Source of the DNA: Nectonema munidae
Lineage: Eukaryota > Nematomorpha > Nectonematoida > Nectonematidae
Direction: 5' to 3'
Assembly: GCA_030549495.1 (NCBI GenBank)
Contig: JAUIRK010000907.1
Coordinates: forward strand, 496,001-560,000
Length of the DNA stretch: 64,000 bases
The notes under the pieces were generated by a model. That model ran no database searches and was not told the DNA's origin. It saw only the letters and a list, made by a program, of their open reading frames with translations. Of the stretch, positions 35,160 through 50,100 are shown in pieces (the stretch's first letter is position 1; the number at the start of each line of letters is the position of its first letter). The position numbers were made by a program, and so were the translations under genes.

Positions 35160-38100
35160 ATGAATACTGTTTCTTCCAGTCATAACAATGATTCCAATAT
35201 TTCGGCCAAAAAGATAGAATGCTTTTTTGTTAAAGCTAAAACTGCCGAAAATGTTCAAACTAAAAGAGAAAAAAAAGTGAGTAATGAAATCAATAAAAAA
35301 ATAATTAGAATGAATCCTCCAGAAAGCAGTATTAATAATCTTAAGATTTGTAAATCAAAGAATATTATAATAAAAAATTTTAAAGGTAAGCTTTTAATGT
35401 GTTTTTATCTAGAAATAATTATTTTACTAATTTAAAAGAATATATATTTATTATAATAGCTATTTATATTTCTAGGCTTACATTATACAGTGTTTTACCG
35501 AGTAGTAAATCCTGTTGAATACGCTGAACATATTTTATATAAATCCTGTTGAATACGTCAAGTTGAATATGTAGGCAGTTGAAACAGCCCCTCTTTGCGG
35601 AGGCTAATTTTTCTAACATTTAAAAGTTCAGCGAATTAATATAAGACGAACTGTAGCATTCACATTATTTAAGATTATACCATTTTTATTGCATTATCAT
35701 TAACCGGCTAACGACATGTGTCTACAATTCTCGACTACGAAAATGTGAATCGTCTGCCTTTATAAATGCTTTTCAATACAAATCTGCGTTACATTAGATA
35801 TCGTCTGCTTAATCTGGTCGTTAACCGGTTAATGATATATTAACCCTTCCGTGACTAGAAAAATCACGAGATATTTATTAAAAAACAAAATTCATATACA
35901 AAACAATTTGAAAAAGCAGACGAAGGTAAAATTATTTATATATCATATGATACACTGGTCACGAAAGTGTTAATACAAATATATTATGCCATCCTTGCTC
36001 CTCTTGTGTACGCCACAAGATAAACCTCCTTTACAAGTTAAAAAAAGCACAAGTAATGGGGTAAAAATGTAATCTAAATGAGTAAAAACAAAGCAAATAT
36101 AAAATCTAGCTTATAAATTTCTTTCCCTCTCTACTAAAAGTTTATGTTTATTCCAGTTCGATTATTATTTTTATTCAAACTCTTTTGAAAATGAAATTTT
36201 CAAGTTCGTATTTTTATGTTGATTTTTTAAACACTATAAAAACAGCTAAACAAATGTCTAAGTTATTGACATTAGAATCAGCATCGGTAAATATGATGTC
36301 TATATTATATTGTTATATAATGAGTAAATATTGATATAATGATATACACCTAAGTTATGATCACTCTTAATTCAATACAGAAAATTTTAAATATTCAATT
36401 GTATTCATACTCCTGACCGAAGCCCTAAGGATTAAAAAACGGTTACCACGTCTTTTATTCCTTACTATTTAATGTTTATTTGGATTTTATAAAAGCTAAT
36501 TTAACATCTTCCTATACTAATCCTTTCTCGTCTTTCCTGGTTTCTAATGTAATAAACAGAAGTAGTTCAATTCGGCTCTCGTCATTTTCCTCTGAATCAG
36601 GATTTGATTCAAATGTGTCAATATTACTTGCTCGGTGAGCTTTTCTGCGCGTTTAATTGCAACTACTACATTTGGCCAGTCCGTACACTTTTTAACCATA
36701 TTAGTGTTCAGAAAGTTATTGTACAAAATCGGCTCAACCATATCCCTTCCAATTTGGTAACTTTCCCAACATGCTTAATCTTTTGATACCATTTTTATGG
36801 AAGCTAATTGACCCTCTCATGTCAAAAACTCTCTATGAAAATCAAAAATTAACATTTTTAAACAAAATTATATTATCTGTAGTTAACCTTATAACTTAGT
36901 TCCTATATTATGGCTACTATTTTTAAAATATCAATCAAAATTTTGGAGAATTTTTTTTCCTATTTTTTTTATCTTTTCATATATTGCATGTTCTTAAAAT
37001 TATGTTTTGAAACTTTTTTTTAAAAAAAGATTATTTTTCATGTTTTAGTCAAGAATACGAATCGTGACATATTTGTCACTCTCGGACTGGAGGGTAATAA
37101 AAAGTAAAGAGTTTTAATACAAAACTTAATTGACCGAAATAAAATCAAAGTTAATGGAATTGCTTGAAACACTTTCTTTTTGTGGAACAACATAGAAAAA
37201 TAAAGCAATTCATACATCGAAACGAGGTCTTTGACTCCTGTTTTTTGGAACTCCATAACGTGCATCTTCCTCTTTTTTCAACGGCTTCAACTAAATGTTA
37301 TGGCGTAGTAGTAATAACGTGTGATGTGCTCGAACTCTCTGAAATTTTCCCTTTTCTTGAGAAAAAATGAGATGTTAATAATCTCCATTCTAAATTCAAC
37401 CGAAGATGACAAGTTTGATTTTTGTTGGAGAACGAGTTTTTAAATTATTTTTTATATAAAACGTATGAATTATTGATTCGAATTTCTAATAACTCAAAAA
37501 AGATTTTGTGATAATATTTTGTCTTTGATCTTCTTTCATTTTTATAATAAGATGACAATTGTTCCATTGTAGCAACTCCTTTCATATATTTATTATACTC
37601 AGATACAATTATTATTGGACAGCACACCTTCTCTTTTTCTTTTGACTTCTTCCTCCTTTCTATAAACTTTGTTTCTTTTGGGTTTAAAAATTTTGATAAA
37701 ACTAGTCCAGACCTGTTGTCCATCCATTTGACAACTCCACAAGCACCAGAAACAAAGTATTCAATGTCTCCTCTTTTCATCTTTTTGATCGGTATAAAAA
37801 AATTTCGGCATACCTTTACGATTCTTACTCACTGTTCCAGAGACATAAATTTTATAATTTCCCAAGTCTTCAAACAAATTAGGTGAAGAAAGAAAGTTGT
37901 CCATGTATAGCTCTACTCCAGATTCCTTCAAGTTTTTGGTTAGTAAGTACTAATAAGGGACTAATAATTGAATAATCTCATTCTGATAAAAATTCCCCTT
38001 CAAAATTTGTTCTTGTATTTATTTTATACTTCTATTTCGTGTATACTACACCGTTTGGGGACATGACCACCTTTCCTCTCTTATTCACTGTCCCCATTTC

Positions 38101-41100
38101 ATATAATCTCACTATTCGATATTTTGAATCTCCTTAGACTACCCCCAGATTAGCCCCGACTATAGATCATATACTATTATATATCCTTGTGATATAATAA
38201 TTCAAACTTATTTAACTTTTTTCAAACAAAATATTCTCAATTCCTAGTATAATTCCAACAAATTATTATTAATCAAAAAAGAAGTGAATATCTGTTCGGA
38301 AAATATTCTCGACGCCTTTTTGGCACATCTCTCATCGATAAATTTTGTTTCCCCATAGAAAAAAAGAATCATTTCGATCCCTTGACTTTGCTTCTGTAGT
38401 TAGAACATTCAATTTAGAAATTTATCTTTTTTAATCTAATACCAATTTTAATTTTTAAATAAGTTTAGAACCTCGGTAAAGTTGTAGTTTAACATGCTAA
38501 ATAAGTTTTAACAATACAAAAAAGGATAAAATGTTCCGAGAAAAAGTTAATTTGGTTTGAAACTTCTTTAATTCCTTAGATAACAAGAAATAAAATTTCT
38601 TTAAAGTTCTGTGGCGACATAAAATTATGGTAAGCTTACGAAGCGTATTTTGGCATACGAAATTTGGGATCAAAGCAAGTTCCTTTCGAGAAAAATGCAC
38701 CTAACCTATTTTCTATTGTACTATCACCTCGTTGTTCTGATCTTCTTATACCTACACATCCCGATAGAAATCAACCATCAGAAGAAGAAAGAGCAAATCA
38801 AAAGATGGTCAGAGTGAAGATAACTATGATCTCACAAATTCAGATGTTGAAATTGTATCACTACTGTACAACTCAAAATGTTCAGATAGATTTGACTAAG
38901 TCAAATTCGGAGATTTTGAAAAACTTCACACTATTTCTCCAACTTCACCAATGCAGACAGGTGTACTGTTGTAATGATGTATGAGACCTGTTCGATGCAA
39001 TTGAAATGCATGTAATCGCAATAAGTGAATCTTTTCATTGATAGCTCCTCCAAAAGCCTAAATGTTATCTTGCTTTGTGATCAGGGTTTTCTCAACCGTG
39101 GGCGAATCGTCCACTCTTGGAAAATGGAATTCGGGTGGGCAATTTTTTTAGAAAATATTTCGGCATTGCCAAAACCAACACTTTGACGTGAAATTAGATT
39201 GGTTGCCTATTATAAAAATTTTGCTCAAATTCAATTTTGCAAAATCCTTGGTAGTCCTTATTTGTGACATATTTTATTTGGACATGAAATTTTTAGTTAC
39301 CAGAAATTTAACTATTTCATTTATTCTTTTCACAATTGTGGCAATCAATAAATATGTCACTTCAATAATGTATGTCGATATAAAGATACCCTTTTAAAAG
39401 AACAAGCATTCGCCTGTGTTTTGGATTGGGGGATAATTATAAATAATGCGTTCAAAACTAGTATTAGTTATAATTATACCTTTTGTCATAACTTCCTTTT
39501 TTGAACTCGTGGCACAGATTTATTTTATTGAAATCTTAACATAATTTTTATTATATCGAATAGAAAGGCCTAAAGCAGATGTTTCTATTGACACCCTTTT
39601 GCAAAAGCTTGAAAGTGCTGTTGAAGCGATCTTTAATAGACTTCCGGTATCCTACAGTCTCGAAGATCTCTATCAAGCTGTTGCTATCATTAACACACAA
39701 AATAAGAGTTCTATTTTGTATGAACGCTTATCCTCCCTTTTTAACGATCATATGTCTTCCCTAGCAAGTTCTTTTCTCGACAAATTTATTGAAACCCTTG
39801 ACAACTAGTAAGCTCTATCCCTAATTATCAATGACATTATTTTACTTTTAAAACTTTTTCCATATAGCAATTGCTGGCTTAAAAAAGTCAAAGAGTTCTG
39901 GGAGATCCACTGCAGGCAAACTGTACAACTACTTAACATTATTCTCGCGTATTTACTCAAGTTTTATTGATTTTTTTAGATAATGATAAGGAGTATCTTC
40001 ATACATCTAGATCGCTTTTATATCCTAAAAACTTCTTCAACACTTTCTATATGGTGTGATTTTTTATCTTCTTTTTAAGATTACTTTATATGTTTTATTT
40101 TTTAAAGGGACCTGGGCCTTAAACTATTTCGCAATCACATTTTAGAGAATTCTAAAATTCAAAATTTTCTAATTTCTGGAATGATTGGCTTAATCAATAG
40201 CGAACGAAATGCCACAAAAGTGGATAGGAGCCTTTTGAAAAATTTGGTTGCAATGCTAACCAGTCTACAGGTTATCACCTGTGATTAATTGTAAGAAGCG
40301 ACATTTAATGCATTTTTCTTTTAGATGTATGAGTCATTTGAAGAGCCTTTCATCGAAGAAACGAACAAATTTTACAATCTTGAAGGACAAACTTTACAAA
40401 ATGACTTGCAGGTACAACTCTTTACTTTTATTCTCAATCTTTGTGTGTTGAATGCTCTCTTGTTAAGGTAAATGAATATTTGGATCACGTAGAAAAGCGT
40501 TTAAAGGAAGAATCGGATAGAGTTGTTCAGTATTTAAACATAGAGACAAAGTAAGTCATACGTTATCCTCTTTTGCTCCCTCGCCCTTTATATCTCCTAA
40601 ATTTTATTTAAATTGTGTTTAGACGCTTTCTCTTATCCTGCATTGAGAAGAATTTAATAGAAGTTCATATTGAAAATATTTTGACAAAAGGTTCTTCATT
40701 ATTACCAAAAATCTAAAATCTATTCGATTCATATCCACGAATAAATTATTCAATATGGGGGAAGATAAACCAAAAATTGCCATGAATTAAAATAAAGCTC
40801 TAAGATTTCTCCTCAGGAAAAAAGAAATTTTCATGTATACTCTAGTAGCGGTGAGCCAATAGTATTGGCTCTAAATTTTTTGTACCCTCGGATGCGAATG
40901 AGGATGTCAGGATTAATTTTTAAAGCTTAATAATAAAATTTAAATTTAGACAAAATATGTCGATGTTATATACAGTGAAACTTCGATATCTCGAACATGT
41001 GTTATCTCCAAGTATCGGTTATCTTGAAGTTCTTTTATGGTACAAACTTTTTTCCCTATATATTACATGTAAATAAGTTTGGATATCTCGAACTCTGATA

Positions 41101-44100
41101 TCTTGAATAACCCGGATATCTCGAAGTATTTAATTGTTACAAGCATCAAATTTACTATGTTTATCTCCAACTTTTTACATACATAAATAATCATTTACAA
41201 CAAAACACCAAATAATAAAAAATAAATGTTCTCTAGCAATATTGCAGCAATACATCAGGGACCCTTTCCCTCTCCCCCTCCACCTAATGTTTTCCTAGGG
41301 GGCAAAAACGCATTTTGCTCCTCTCCCCATTCTCTCCAATAAATTTCAGTGTTTAGAATTTTATTTATGCAACAATTGTTGCCATATTTTTTCTTCAATA
41401 AATTAAGTTTGTAATGAAAATCTTAATGAAAGTAATATGTCAACATCATCAAAGCGGCTTAGAGAAGTGATGTAAAACTTGGCATACGATGTGTGATGAT
41501 CATGGATTTTCATAGTTTTTTATGCCTTCATCAAATCATCTACCATTTTTTAGACTTTCTGTCTCCTTGAGTCCGACTTATTGGCGTTGATTTTAAATAA
41601 AATGCACTTTAAAAAGATATCAGGATCTGTTTATTTTAGCAGAGTTACTTTAGATCTAACAAGCAGACAAAAAACATACCGGTCGATACTTATTTTTCAA
41701 AAAATGGACTTGATAATAGTTTTTCTTGATATTTTGGATATCTCGAAGTTTTTGTTTTGTCCCTTCAAATTCGAGATAACGAGGTCTTACTGTATGTTAT
41801 CCTAAAGAAAAAAATTGAAAAATTCCTAAAAAAAACATTGCTTTATATAGAAAAAAGGAAAATCTTTAAAAATAGCGAATGCGGATTGGGATGTTGAAAC
41901 CTAAATGATTCGATGATGAGGATGTTAAAATCAGTCAGGCTTTTGTATGTCGCATATATTTTATATGGAATTTCTTCGTTTATTTGGTGTCTGCAGGATT
42001 CCATATTTTATTCTTTTTTTCTCAAGAATCCTATGCATTTAACACTTATTTTGTGTTTCTCGGCAGTTGGCTTTCATATCCATGCTTTACTGTAGTATCA
42101 ATTTCTTTATAAATTCTCAAAATACAATCTGTTTCTTATTTAACACCCTTTCAAGTTGTATAGTACTTAGCCTATGTATAACTGTTCCCATAAAGTATCG
42201 TGCATATATCCTATCATTTCTTATTGATGTGATGCATAAATGATTCTATTTTTTACTAGGTCTTGAGTCATTGCTGGTTAAGTGTGACAAGATGTATTTG
42301 TCTCTTCTTTTCCGTTTATTTTCGCGTGTTTCATCCGGTCTTACAACTCTATGTCATTCCTTCACTTCCTTCATTAAAGTGAGTTGCTTTCTCTTATTAC
42401 CAATTTTGTTTATAAAATATGATACTGCCGAGTGTTTCTGCTGAGTTTTTGCTTGCACTCCAAAAATCCTTCTTTTCAAAAATGGCACTGCCTAAAAATA
42501 TTCACAAAAAGGTTTTTCACCATATTAATTATTTACATTTAAAGTATCCATACTTAAATCTTCATTAGGCTTAAAATATGTCTAAAACACAAAAGGAGTG
42601 TTTGAAAATTCTTCCCAAGAAAAATAAATTTCTATTGTAATGAATAACGCTATTGTTTTATATTTTATGAGAGCTGTCTGCTTTTGAAAAACATAAAAAG
42701 AGCATTAATGCTTTGCTTATACTTGTAAAACTGGATTTTATGGCGTTTCGCATCCAAATTAAGAGAACTTTGATTAGTATCACGGTTAGATAATTTTCCC
42801 TTTGATAAGAGATTCTCCCTTTAAAATTAAATAAGATTTTTCATATATTTAAAATACTTTGAAGTGATTAAAAACTTTCATCTCCAACCAAAAGGGTACG
42901 CTGACTGGTTTACGCTTCCACACTCTCTGTTTATTTATTATATCATGCTTTGTTTAGATTACTTTTCTTCTTTCATATAGTTCTCTTAACTTGAAGCTTT
43001 CCATGGCAAATTTGGGCTTGCATTAGTATGGTGAAGTTTTTCGGAAAATGAAAAATCTTATATACTTTTTTAATAATGGCCATAAAAATAAACACCTATG
43101 TTAAATTACAACATTAAATTTCTAATGGGCACTCCTCTAATTAAACACGGTCATATTTTTAGAGTGAGTGTTTGGGCATATTTTATTTAGTCAAAACGTG
43201 AATAAATAGTTATATATCTCATTTAAAGTTTGTGAGGCTTAGTACAGCATCCCTTTCCTTTAAGTTAAATTTATTTTGTAATCTTGAATATTTTATAATT
43301 TCTCCCAATTTCTCTCAAACAAAATTTGATTGACATAATTTTAGTATGTATAATAATTATTTAGACACATGGTTGTGATATAGTAACGAATTTAGAAAAC
43401 GATAACTCAATGGTGCAATTACTATTAGACTTTAAGTCTAAGCTGGATTCTATTGTCGAAGAAAGCTTTCAATCAAATTCCCATTTTATCCAAGCCCTTA
43501 AAGAATCCTTCGAACTTGTCATAAACAAACGCCCCAATAAACCTGCTGAAATGATGGGTACTCTCCAAATATTTAAATATTATTCCCTTGTTTATGCTTT
43601 ATCTTTTTAGCGAAGTATATTGACCTAAAACTCAGATCAGGAAATAAGGTTCGTTCCTTTTTTATTTTTACTCTGTTTAAGTTTGTATAATTTCAATAAA
43701 TTATTATTGAAATCTATAAATTATTTTTTTATAACTCTAAAAATGAAACTAACTTCCAACATAAATCTTGATGTAGAGTCGCAAAAATATTTGGCGACTC
43801 CACTTATTTGTAGTTTTTCACCCTTGTCTCCACCTATTTGTAATTTTTGAGATTGCAACTCCATTTTAGTATCATTTTTTTTAACATTAATGACTCTGAC
43901 ATTGACTTTGACATTAAAAATTTATAATTATGCAACATAAACTTTTCTGTTTCAAATATTACAAAGTGTGATGACATGTAGTATATTTAAAGGTCGTTTG
44001 TGAATGTCAATTTTGGATAGTCATTGAAAGATTTCCTGAAATTTGGACATTTGTGCTTTGTGTTGCAAGCAAAATGTTTGATCTATTTCCTTCAACATAA

Positions 44101-47100
44101 TTTATTAAAATGTTCTATTGGTTTGTATTTGTAGTTTAGTGTCTTTCTTGCATTGTCTTCAAAAAGATTTTCAATTTGTTGTCGATAACCTTTTTATCTA
44201 AAACAAAACCAAAGGTGCGACTCCACCGACTCCTACTCCACAACCCTGATCTTTATACTTACTCAAAAAGTAAATAAAATAAAAGAGAATATTTTATAAA
44301 AGTTAAAGAAAAAGGTAGAATCAAAGTTTGCTCGGTTTAGAAATGAGCTGATAAAAATTTAGGAGTTTAAATTTTTTGTCTTTGTTTCTACTAGAGAGAG
44401 AGAGAGAGTATGAAAAGTGAATGATTGAGTTGATACAATTTTTGGGTAGGAAGTTAGAACTTTGATCAAATACAAGCAATGGCTGTTAGAAAGTAGTGAA
44501 GCAGCTGAAATAATCTCTCTATTTATCAATCTTTTCAAAACAAAACACTTGGGATTAAATTCAATTGTTTTGCTCACGAAATCAAAACTATCTCTATTTC
44601 TATTGGTTTAAAATTTTATTGACAAAAGTCAATAAAATTTTATTCTGAAAAGGAGACGGGGTTTTCAAAAGAAGAAAGTTTGAACAAAATCTTGATAATG
44701 AACAATCTTTGTTTGAGGATTAAGGAAATAAGAAAAATATAGCGACTAAATTTATACTAAGGGAGTAGTTGTAATGTTATGTCTAGCTACAGATTTATAT
44801 AAATTAAAGTTAAATTTTTAATGCTAAATTTATTAAAATTTTTTGAAAAAAACTACTTGATTTTTACAAAACAAGAAAGTGATCGCTAAGTAACGAAGTT
44901 AAAGGAAAGAAAAAAAATAAAATTTGAAAAATATTCTATAATAATGATACGAATGATGTGTGGCAAAACTCTCTTGGACTTAAAAAAGATGACTGATGTT
45001 GAAGATATTGAAAGACATTTAGAAGAATACCGGCTACATTGGTTGGGACATCTTGAAAGAATGGACGCACAAAACTCGACAAAAAGAATTCCAAATGAAA
45101 ATGTCAATGGAAAAGCGAAGAGAGGTAGACTAAAGAAAACGCGGGAAGATGTCGTTAAAGAAGTATGAAAAAGAAAATTAGAAAAATCTCAAGGTTGAAG
45201 AAGCTAAGATGAGGGGAAGATGGAGAAATCGCTGCAAACTTCTGGTCAACCTTGAATAGACAGGATAAAGACCAGGTCTTTTTAGAGCAAACGGAAGATG
45301 ATGAATTAAGAACAAATAGAAGTATTCCAAGAAGTCTTGGAGATTATGAGAAAACATTGTTCGGAGAAATTCTTTAGCATATTATATAATCAGTGCCACA
45401 TGTAGAAAAATTGAGATTGAAATATTTTGCAAGAATGATGATTCTATTATCATATGGAGCTATCTTGGGAAGCGCGAAACGTTGATTAGTGATTTTTAAT
45501 GCTAAATGTTAGGTTTTTTCGCATCTATTTATTTTTTATCTATTGATTTACATATTTTACTATTACTTTTTAATTGTTAAAATTTGATATCTTGCGTTCT
45601 TAAATTATTGACTATTACTGATTCACCTAGTCAAGAAATGAGATTTTCAGAGATGATAAATCTCTATCTTAAATAATATCTTTAATTAAGGTTGAAATAC
45701 TGTCACCTTTAAGATCACTTGAGCAAACCATAAAATTTGGCCCCTTTGTCTCTTAATGAAACTCGAATAGGATTAATTGGGAAGAATTGAAACTGGTCGT
45801 TATAGACAGGTGATCGTTTAATAGAGATGTCCGTTAAAGCATATTAAAAATAGAATGCAAAAAGGGGAAATTTAAAGAAATCGTTAACAGAAAATATGAA
45901 CAGATGAATAATGAAATGCTACTACTCAATAACGAAGGTATTCTATTCATAAAAAGGCGCTAATTATTAGCTAAACGAATCAGCGAGAAATAAAATAGAA
46001 TGGTCAGTAGGACTGCAAATTCGCACAAAATATGTTGATTCCAGCAATGTCCTTTTAGGTTGAATGCTGGTCCAATTCTATCAATCAAACTTTGAGAAGT
46101 AAAAGGAGAGCTTTCTTATATTTCAGCATCGATTCCAACTTATCCAAAATAACTATTTTTTTACATGATTTTTTAACTACCTTTTTACCATCACTCCTTC
46201 TTTAAGAGCAAACCTTTCTCTCCACGCCCATTGCATCTACACCTAAAAAACATGATACAAAATTCTGAAAAAAATATAGGAAGTAAAATACTAAATTTAT
46301 TTTTTGACATTACAATTCAAAATTAAAAAAAATATTCAATACAGAAAATAGATTAGTAGATTGTAAATAAGTAATGACAAAGTGGTATATATGCATTTGT
46401 TTCACAAAATTGTTAATATTTGCTCACGTTTCAAAAAAATTTCTATTTTATTAAGAACTCACGCCTCCCATTAGAAGTTACTTGCGCCCCTTAAGTTAAG
46501 AACCACTGATCTAAATCAATTCCAAATGAGACCTATACAATGAGCAGAATTATTACAAAATTTAAGAGGTTTTTTTTAACTCTTCATCTCATTCTTAATC
46601 CCAAATTATTTAGGAGTTTTCAGAAGAAGAGCTTGAAAACACTCTCGACAAAATTATGATCATTTTTCGTTTTATTCACGGTATACTCTTTATTTATTTT
46701 TTCTATTATTTTCATTTATTCAGTTTTTCCTTATCCTAACAATTTATGCCCTATGAATTTATTCATTCAGTAGTTTCATGATTTATATTATTATATCCAA
46801 TCAATAATAATAATAATAATTCTAAATTCCTTTATAAATTGAATCCGTACATGCATGTTGTTAATTTCAACTAAATTACCTCTCTGGATTAATAACAACT
46901 CCTGTGATTTCCTTTTTAGATAGGAAGAATTCTCGAAATGAATTGTTTTTTACATACCTAATTGATCTTTGATTTATTTCAGGCATTCATTTCCTATAAA
47001 TTTGTCTGTTGCTAATTTTTAATTAAATTTTTGATTCAATTAATATTGAAAGTTTTATTTAGAGTTTTAAAGCAACTCTAAGTCTTCTTGAAAATTATTT

Positions 47101-50100
47101 AAAAGGAGTTTTTAAAGTGAAGCGAAATAACCATGTCTAATTCAAAAATGTTATTTTTAAAGTAGTGAATAAAAAGGGTATTGTAATTTACTATTATTTT
47201 TTTGATTTTCATCAAACCGAATTTTAATCGAGCTCCGCTAAAACGTGTGTTCACTTCAATGACGCGCTACCTTCATTTTTACTCTATCAGTTCAGGCGTG
47301 TATACCCAATAACACTTGTTTCCATAGCGTGAAACACGTCTCACAGTTTTCCTGTGATTTTTGTATATGCTGAGCACTCTATCAGAGGGGGAGAAGAGGG
47401 GCATTGGGCCATAGCCCTCTCTTTTTTAAAATAAAGTATCGATCTTTTATAAAAACTGGGAAAAAAAGTAGAAAAATATAAATTGAATCACGCTGATAAT
47501 GTAGAATACATTGCTGTTCCATTCTTGTTTTTGATGATTTATCTTTTTTACATTCTCATTTCCTTCTTTTTTTTAAATGTTTTCCCATTTTTAATGGACA
47601 ATCTGTTATAATTATTATTATATAGTTAATACTGCACATGAATTACGTGTTTACCATCAAGACATATAAAGGACTCTTATAATTCTAACTAATACTCTAC
47701 ACGAATAAATATTTTGGGACAAGTTGTATAGCTCGACTTCTAACAATCTTAAAAATGACAAAAGATTTAAAATGGAGTCTTTTGTCTTTTGAAATCCTTT
47801 GTCCTAATGAAATGCTGAACATTTTTAAAGAAATTTATTAAACATATTTATAAACTGTTTTGGAAGAACTGTGAAACCCAATAAAAAATATAATGATTGA
47901 AAGGTTTTTTACAATACTATAAAACAGTTTATCAAAGATGAAAAAGTATTTTAATTCATTTTTATATAATAAAATTTGCCACAAAACTAATGTAAAAGGC
48001 TCTGAGAAAATTTGAATTTTATTGGAAGTGTAGTAGTCAGATTGTTGAACTTTCTTCCACAACCAAGTTGAAACATTAATTATTATGGCTAATCAAAATT
48101 AATGAAAGAAATTGATATGTATGAAGCATTGAAAAGATTTACAACATGAAGATTTGATTTTCTTCCTGAAAATGTGTAGTGGAAAGAATTTATTCAGTTA
48201 GAAAATGAAGTTCGCCACTAGTCGCAACTAGGGTTTACTTCAGTTAAATTCAGCTAGTGAAAAGAAAGAAATGAACAATCGTTGAGGTAGGAGTCTTTTT
48301 ATAGTAGCAAAAAGTGGTGGTGATCTGTGCGCGTTAATTGAATCTTGAAAGGCAGATTATCTCAATTAACTTCACCATTTCATGAGCCCTTGGAGATGCT
48401 TGCAAATCAGACGCTAATTAGTGCGTGAAGTGATTGAGAGTACACGACAAGATGTTACTTTATTAACACAATTTTATACTTATTAAATGTTAAGCTTTAA
48501 AATGTATTTTCATTCGAAATTGATATACACTATATCTTGTTGGTTCAAAGTCCGATAAATCGGGTCAAAGTTCTTTCTTCGTCCAGATCTCAAAACACTG
48601 TTTTGTATGCTGCGCTTATATTTAAGAAGGATAACTCTGATCTTCGCTTGTTTTGAAGTTAATCAGCTTTTTCAATGATGTTTGCTCCTATCTAATGTTT
48701 ATTCTGAAAGTTAATTTTTTCACAATTAAAACAATAATACTCACTCTCGAAAACGCTTTTTGACAAATGGGTGGGTGAATGTTACTGAATGTAACATTCA
48801 GCTATCTCGAACTGGTTTTCCGACCTTCTAAATCGCCTTCTCACAGGACTTCTGAATACAATTTAGTGTGTGGTGTTTGAGACGTTTTACACACATTTAC
48901 AGAAAAGAAAATTATAGTGACTAAAAATTATTTGACACATACTAATTGTCACAGGACTTAGTTCATTGCAAAGAATAGGTCAGATCATCCTCTTCCATAT
49001 AAAGGAATGTTTGAAAAATATTTACATTTGTAATTATGGCTGAACAAGTAATATGCCTATTTTTAAGACACTCTAAATTTAAAAGCTAGACTTATACACG
49101 AGTATCTACTGTAATTGCTTATTTGCCCTTTTGTTTGTATGAAAAGTCCTTATATTGTAATAAGAACGTAAACATTTCAATTTACTCATAATATATATAT
49201 TTAAGTTAAGGATATTTCTATTATTATCTAATGCACATAATTTGCTATCATTCTCGTCTTTATTTTGATGAAATATTCTTTGTCCAATTCTTCAGCTTTT
49301 CTTTCGGATTATTTTTTCTACAACTTTTTCTTTGGATGTTTCAATTCTTTGAAATCAAATGAACTTCTATGTTAAATTTAATGTTGAGCTGAGTATAACA
49401 CGAAATCAAAATATCAAAACACATTCAATATTTTTTACTCATTCTACTTTATTTTGGTCACCATTATAAATCTGAAATTTCTTTCATTTTTTGCTTTAAA
49501 TATTCATTTAGTGTATTTATAATGTGTATAAATTATAAAAAAAAATCTACAGAGATCAATAAAAACTTTTTTGTCTTTCAAAAGCGATCTAGTCATTGCT
49601 TTCTGATATTACATGTATTTAGTATTATAATAATTTAATTTTTAAAAGGATTGTAATGTTTTTATCCCATTCCAATTTTTAATAGGCAAAGATGTTTTTG
49701 AAGCTTTTTACAAAAAAGATCTTGCAAAACGACTGCTTGTTGGTAAAAGTGCTTCAGTTGATCTAGAAAAGTCCATGCTCTCTAAACTCAAACAAGGTTT
49801 TTATTGTTCACTATCCACCCTTACTTGAAAAGTTTAATGCATCTATTTCGATTAGAGTGTGGTGCGAGCTATACAAATAAGTTAGAAGGCATGTTCAAAG
49901 ATATTGAATTATCCAAAGAATTTGTCATTTCTTATAAACAACAGGTATAGTAGAGACAAGTCATTTACTCTTATTTTTTTCTCTCTTTCTTCTATAGTTT
50001 CTAGCTTCTAAAGAATTGTCTCTTGACATAGACCTCAATGTGAATATTCTCACCATGGGATATTGGCCCACATACACGCCTGTCACCGTAAATCTTCCGA

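Larger units (their letters stand above)
35386..39563. other. CUL4 intron 1
   Basis: A 4.2-kb intron with a GTAAGC donor and TAG acceptor. It contains two TTAA-bounded MITEs (35700-35973) and a piggyBac transposase remnant on the opposite strand (37140-38130). The rest, including an open stretch at 38664-38984, shows no recognisable domain. Confidence 0.8.
43649..46613. other. CUL4 intron 11
   Basis: A 2.97-kb intron holding a GAGTCG-rich repeat (43766-44248), a GA dinucleotide run (44393-44409), a LINE C-terminal fragment (44938-45270), a Tigger-like end (45755-45845) and a hAT end (46440-46508). Confidence 0.75.

Noticed and set aside
38664-38984. 106-residue plus-strand open frame in CUL4 intron 1
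   Set aside because: No recognised motif and no start context. It may be transposon debris.
39961-39979. A possible 19-nt intron in CUL4
   Set aside because: The correct exon ends earlier, at 39922. The resulting 57-nt intron restores the CRQTIMIRSIF reading that matches cullin-4.
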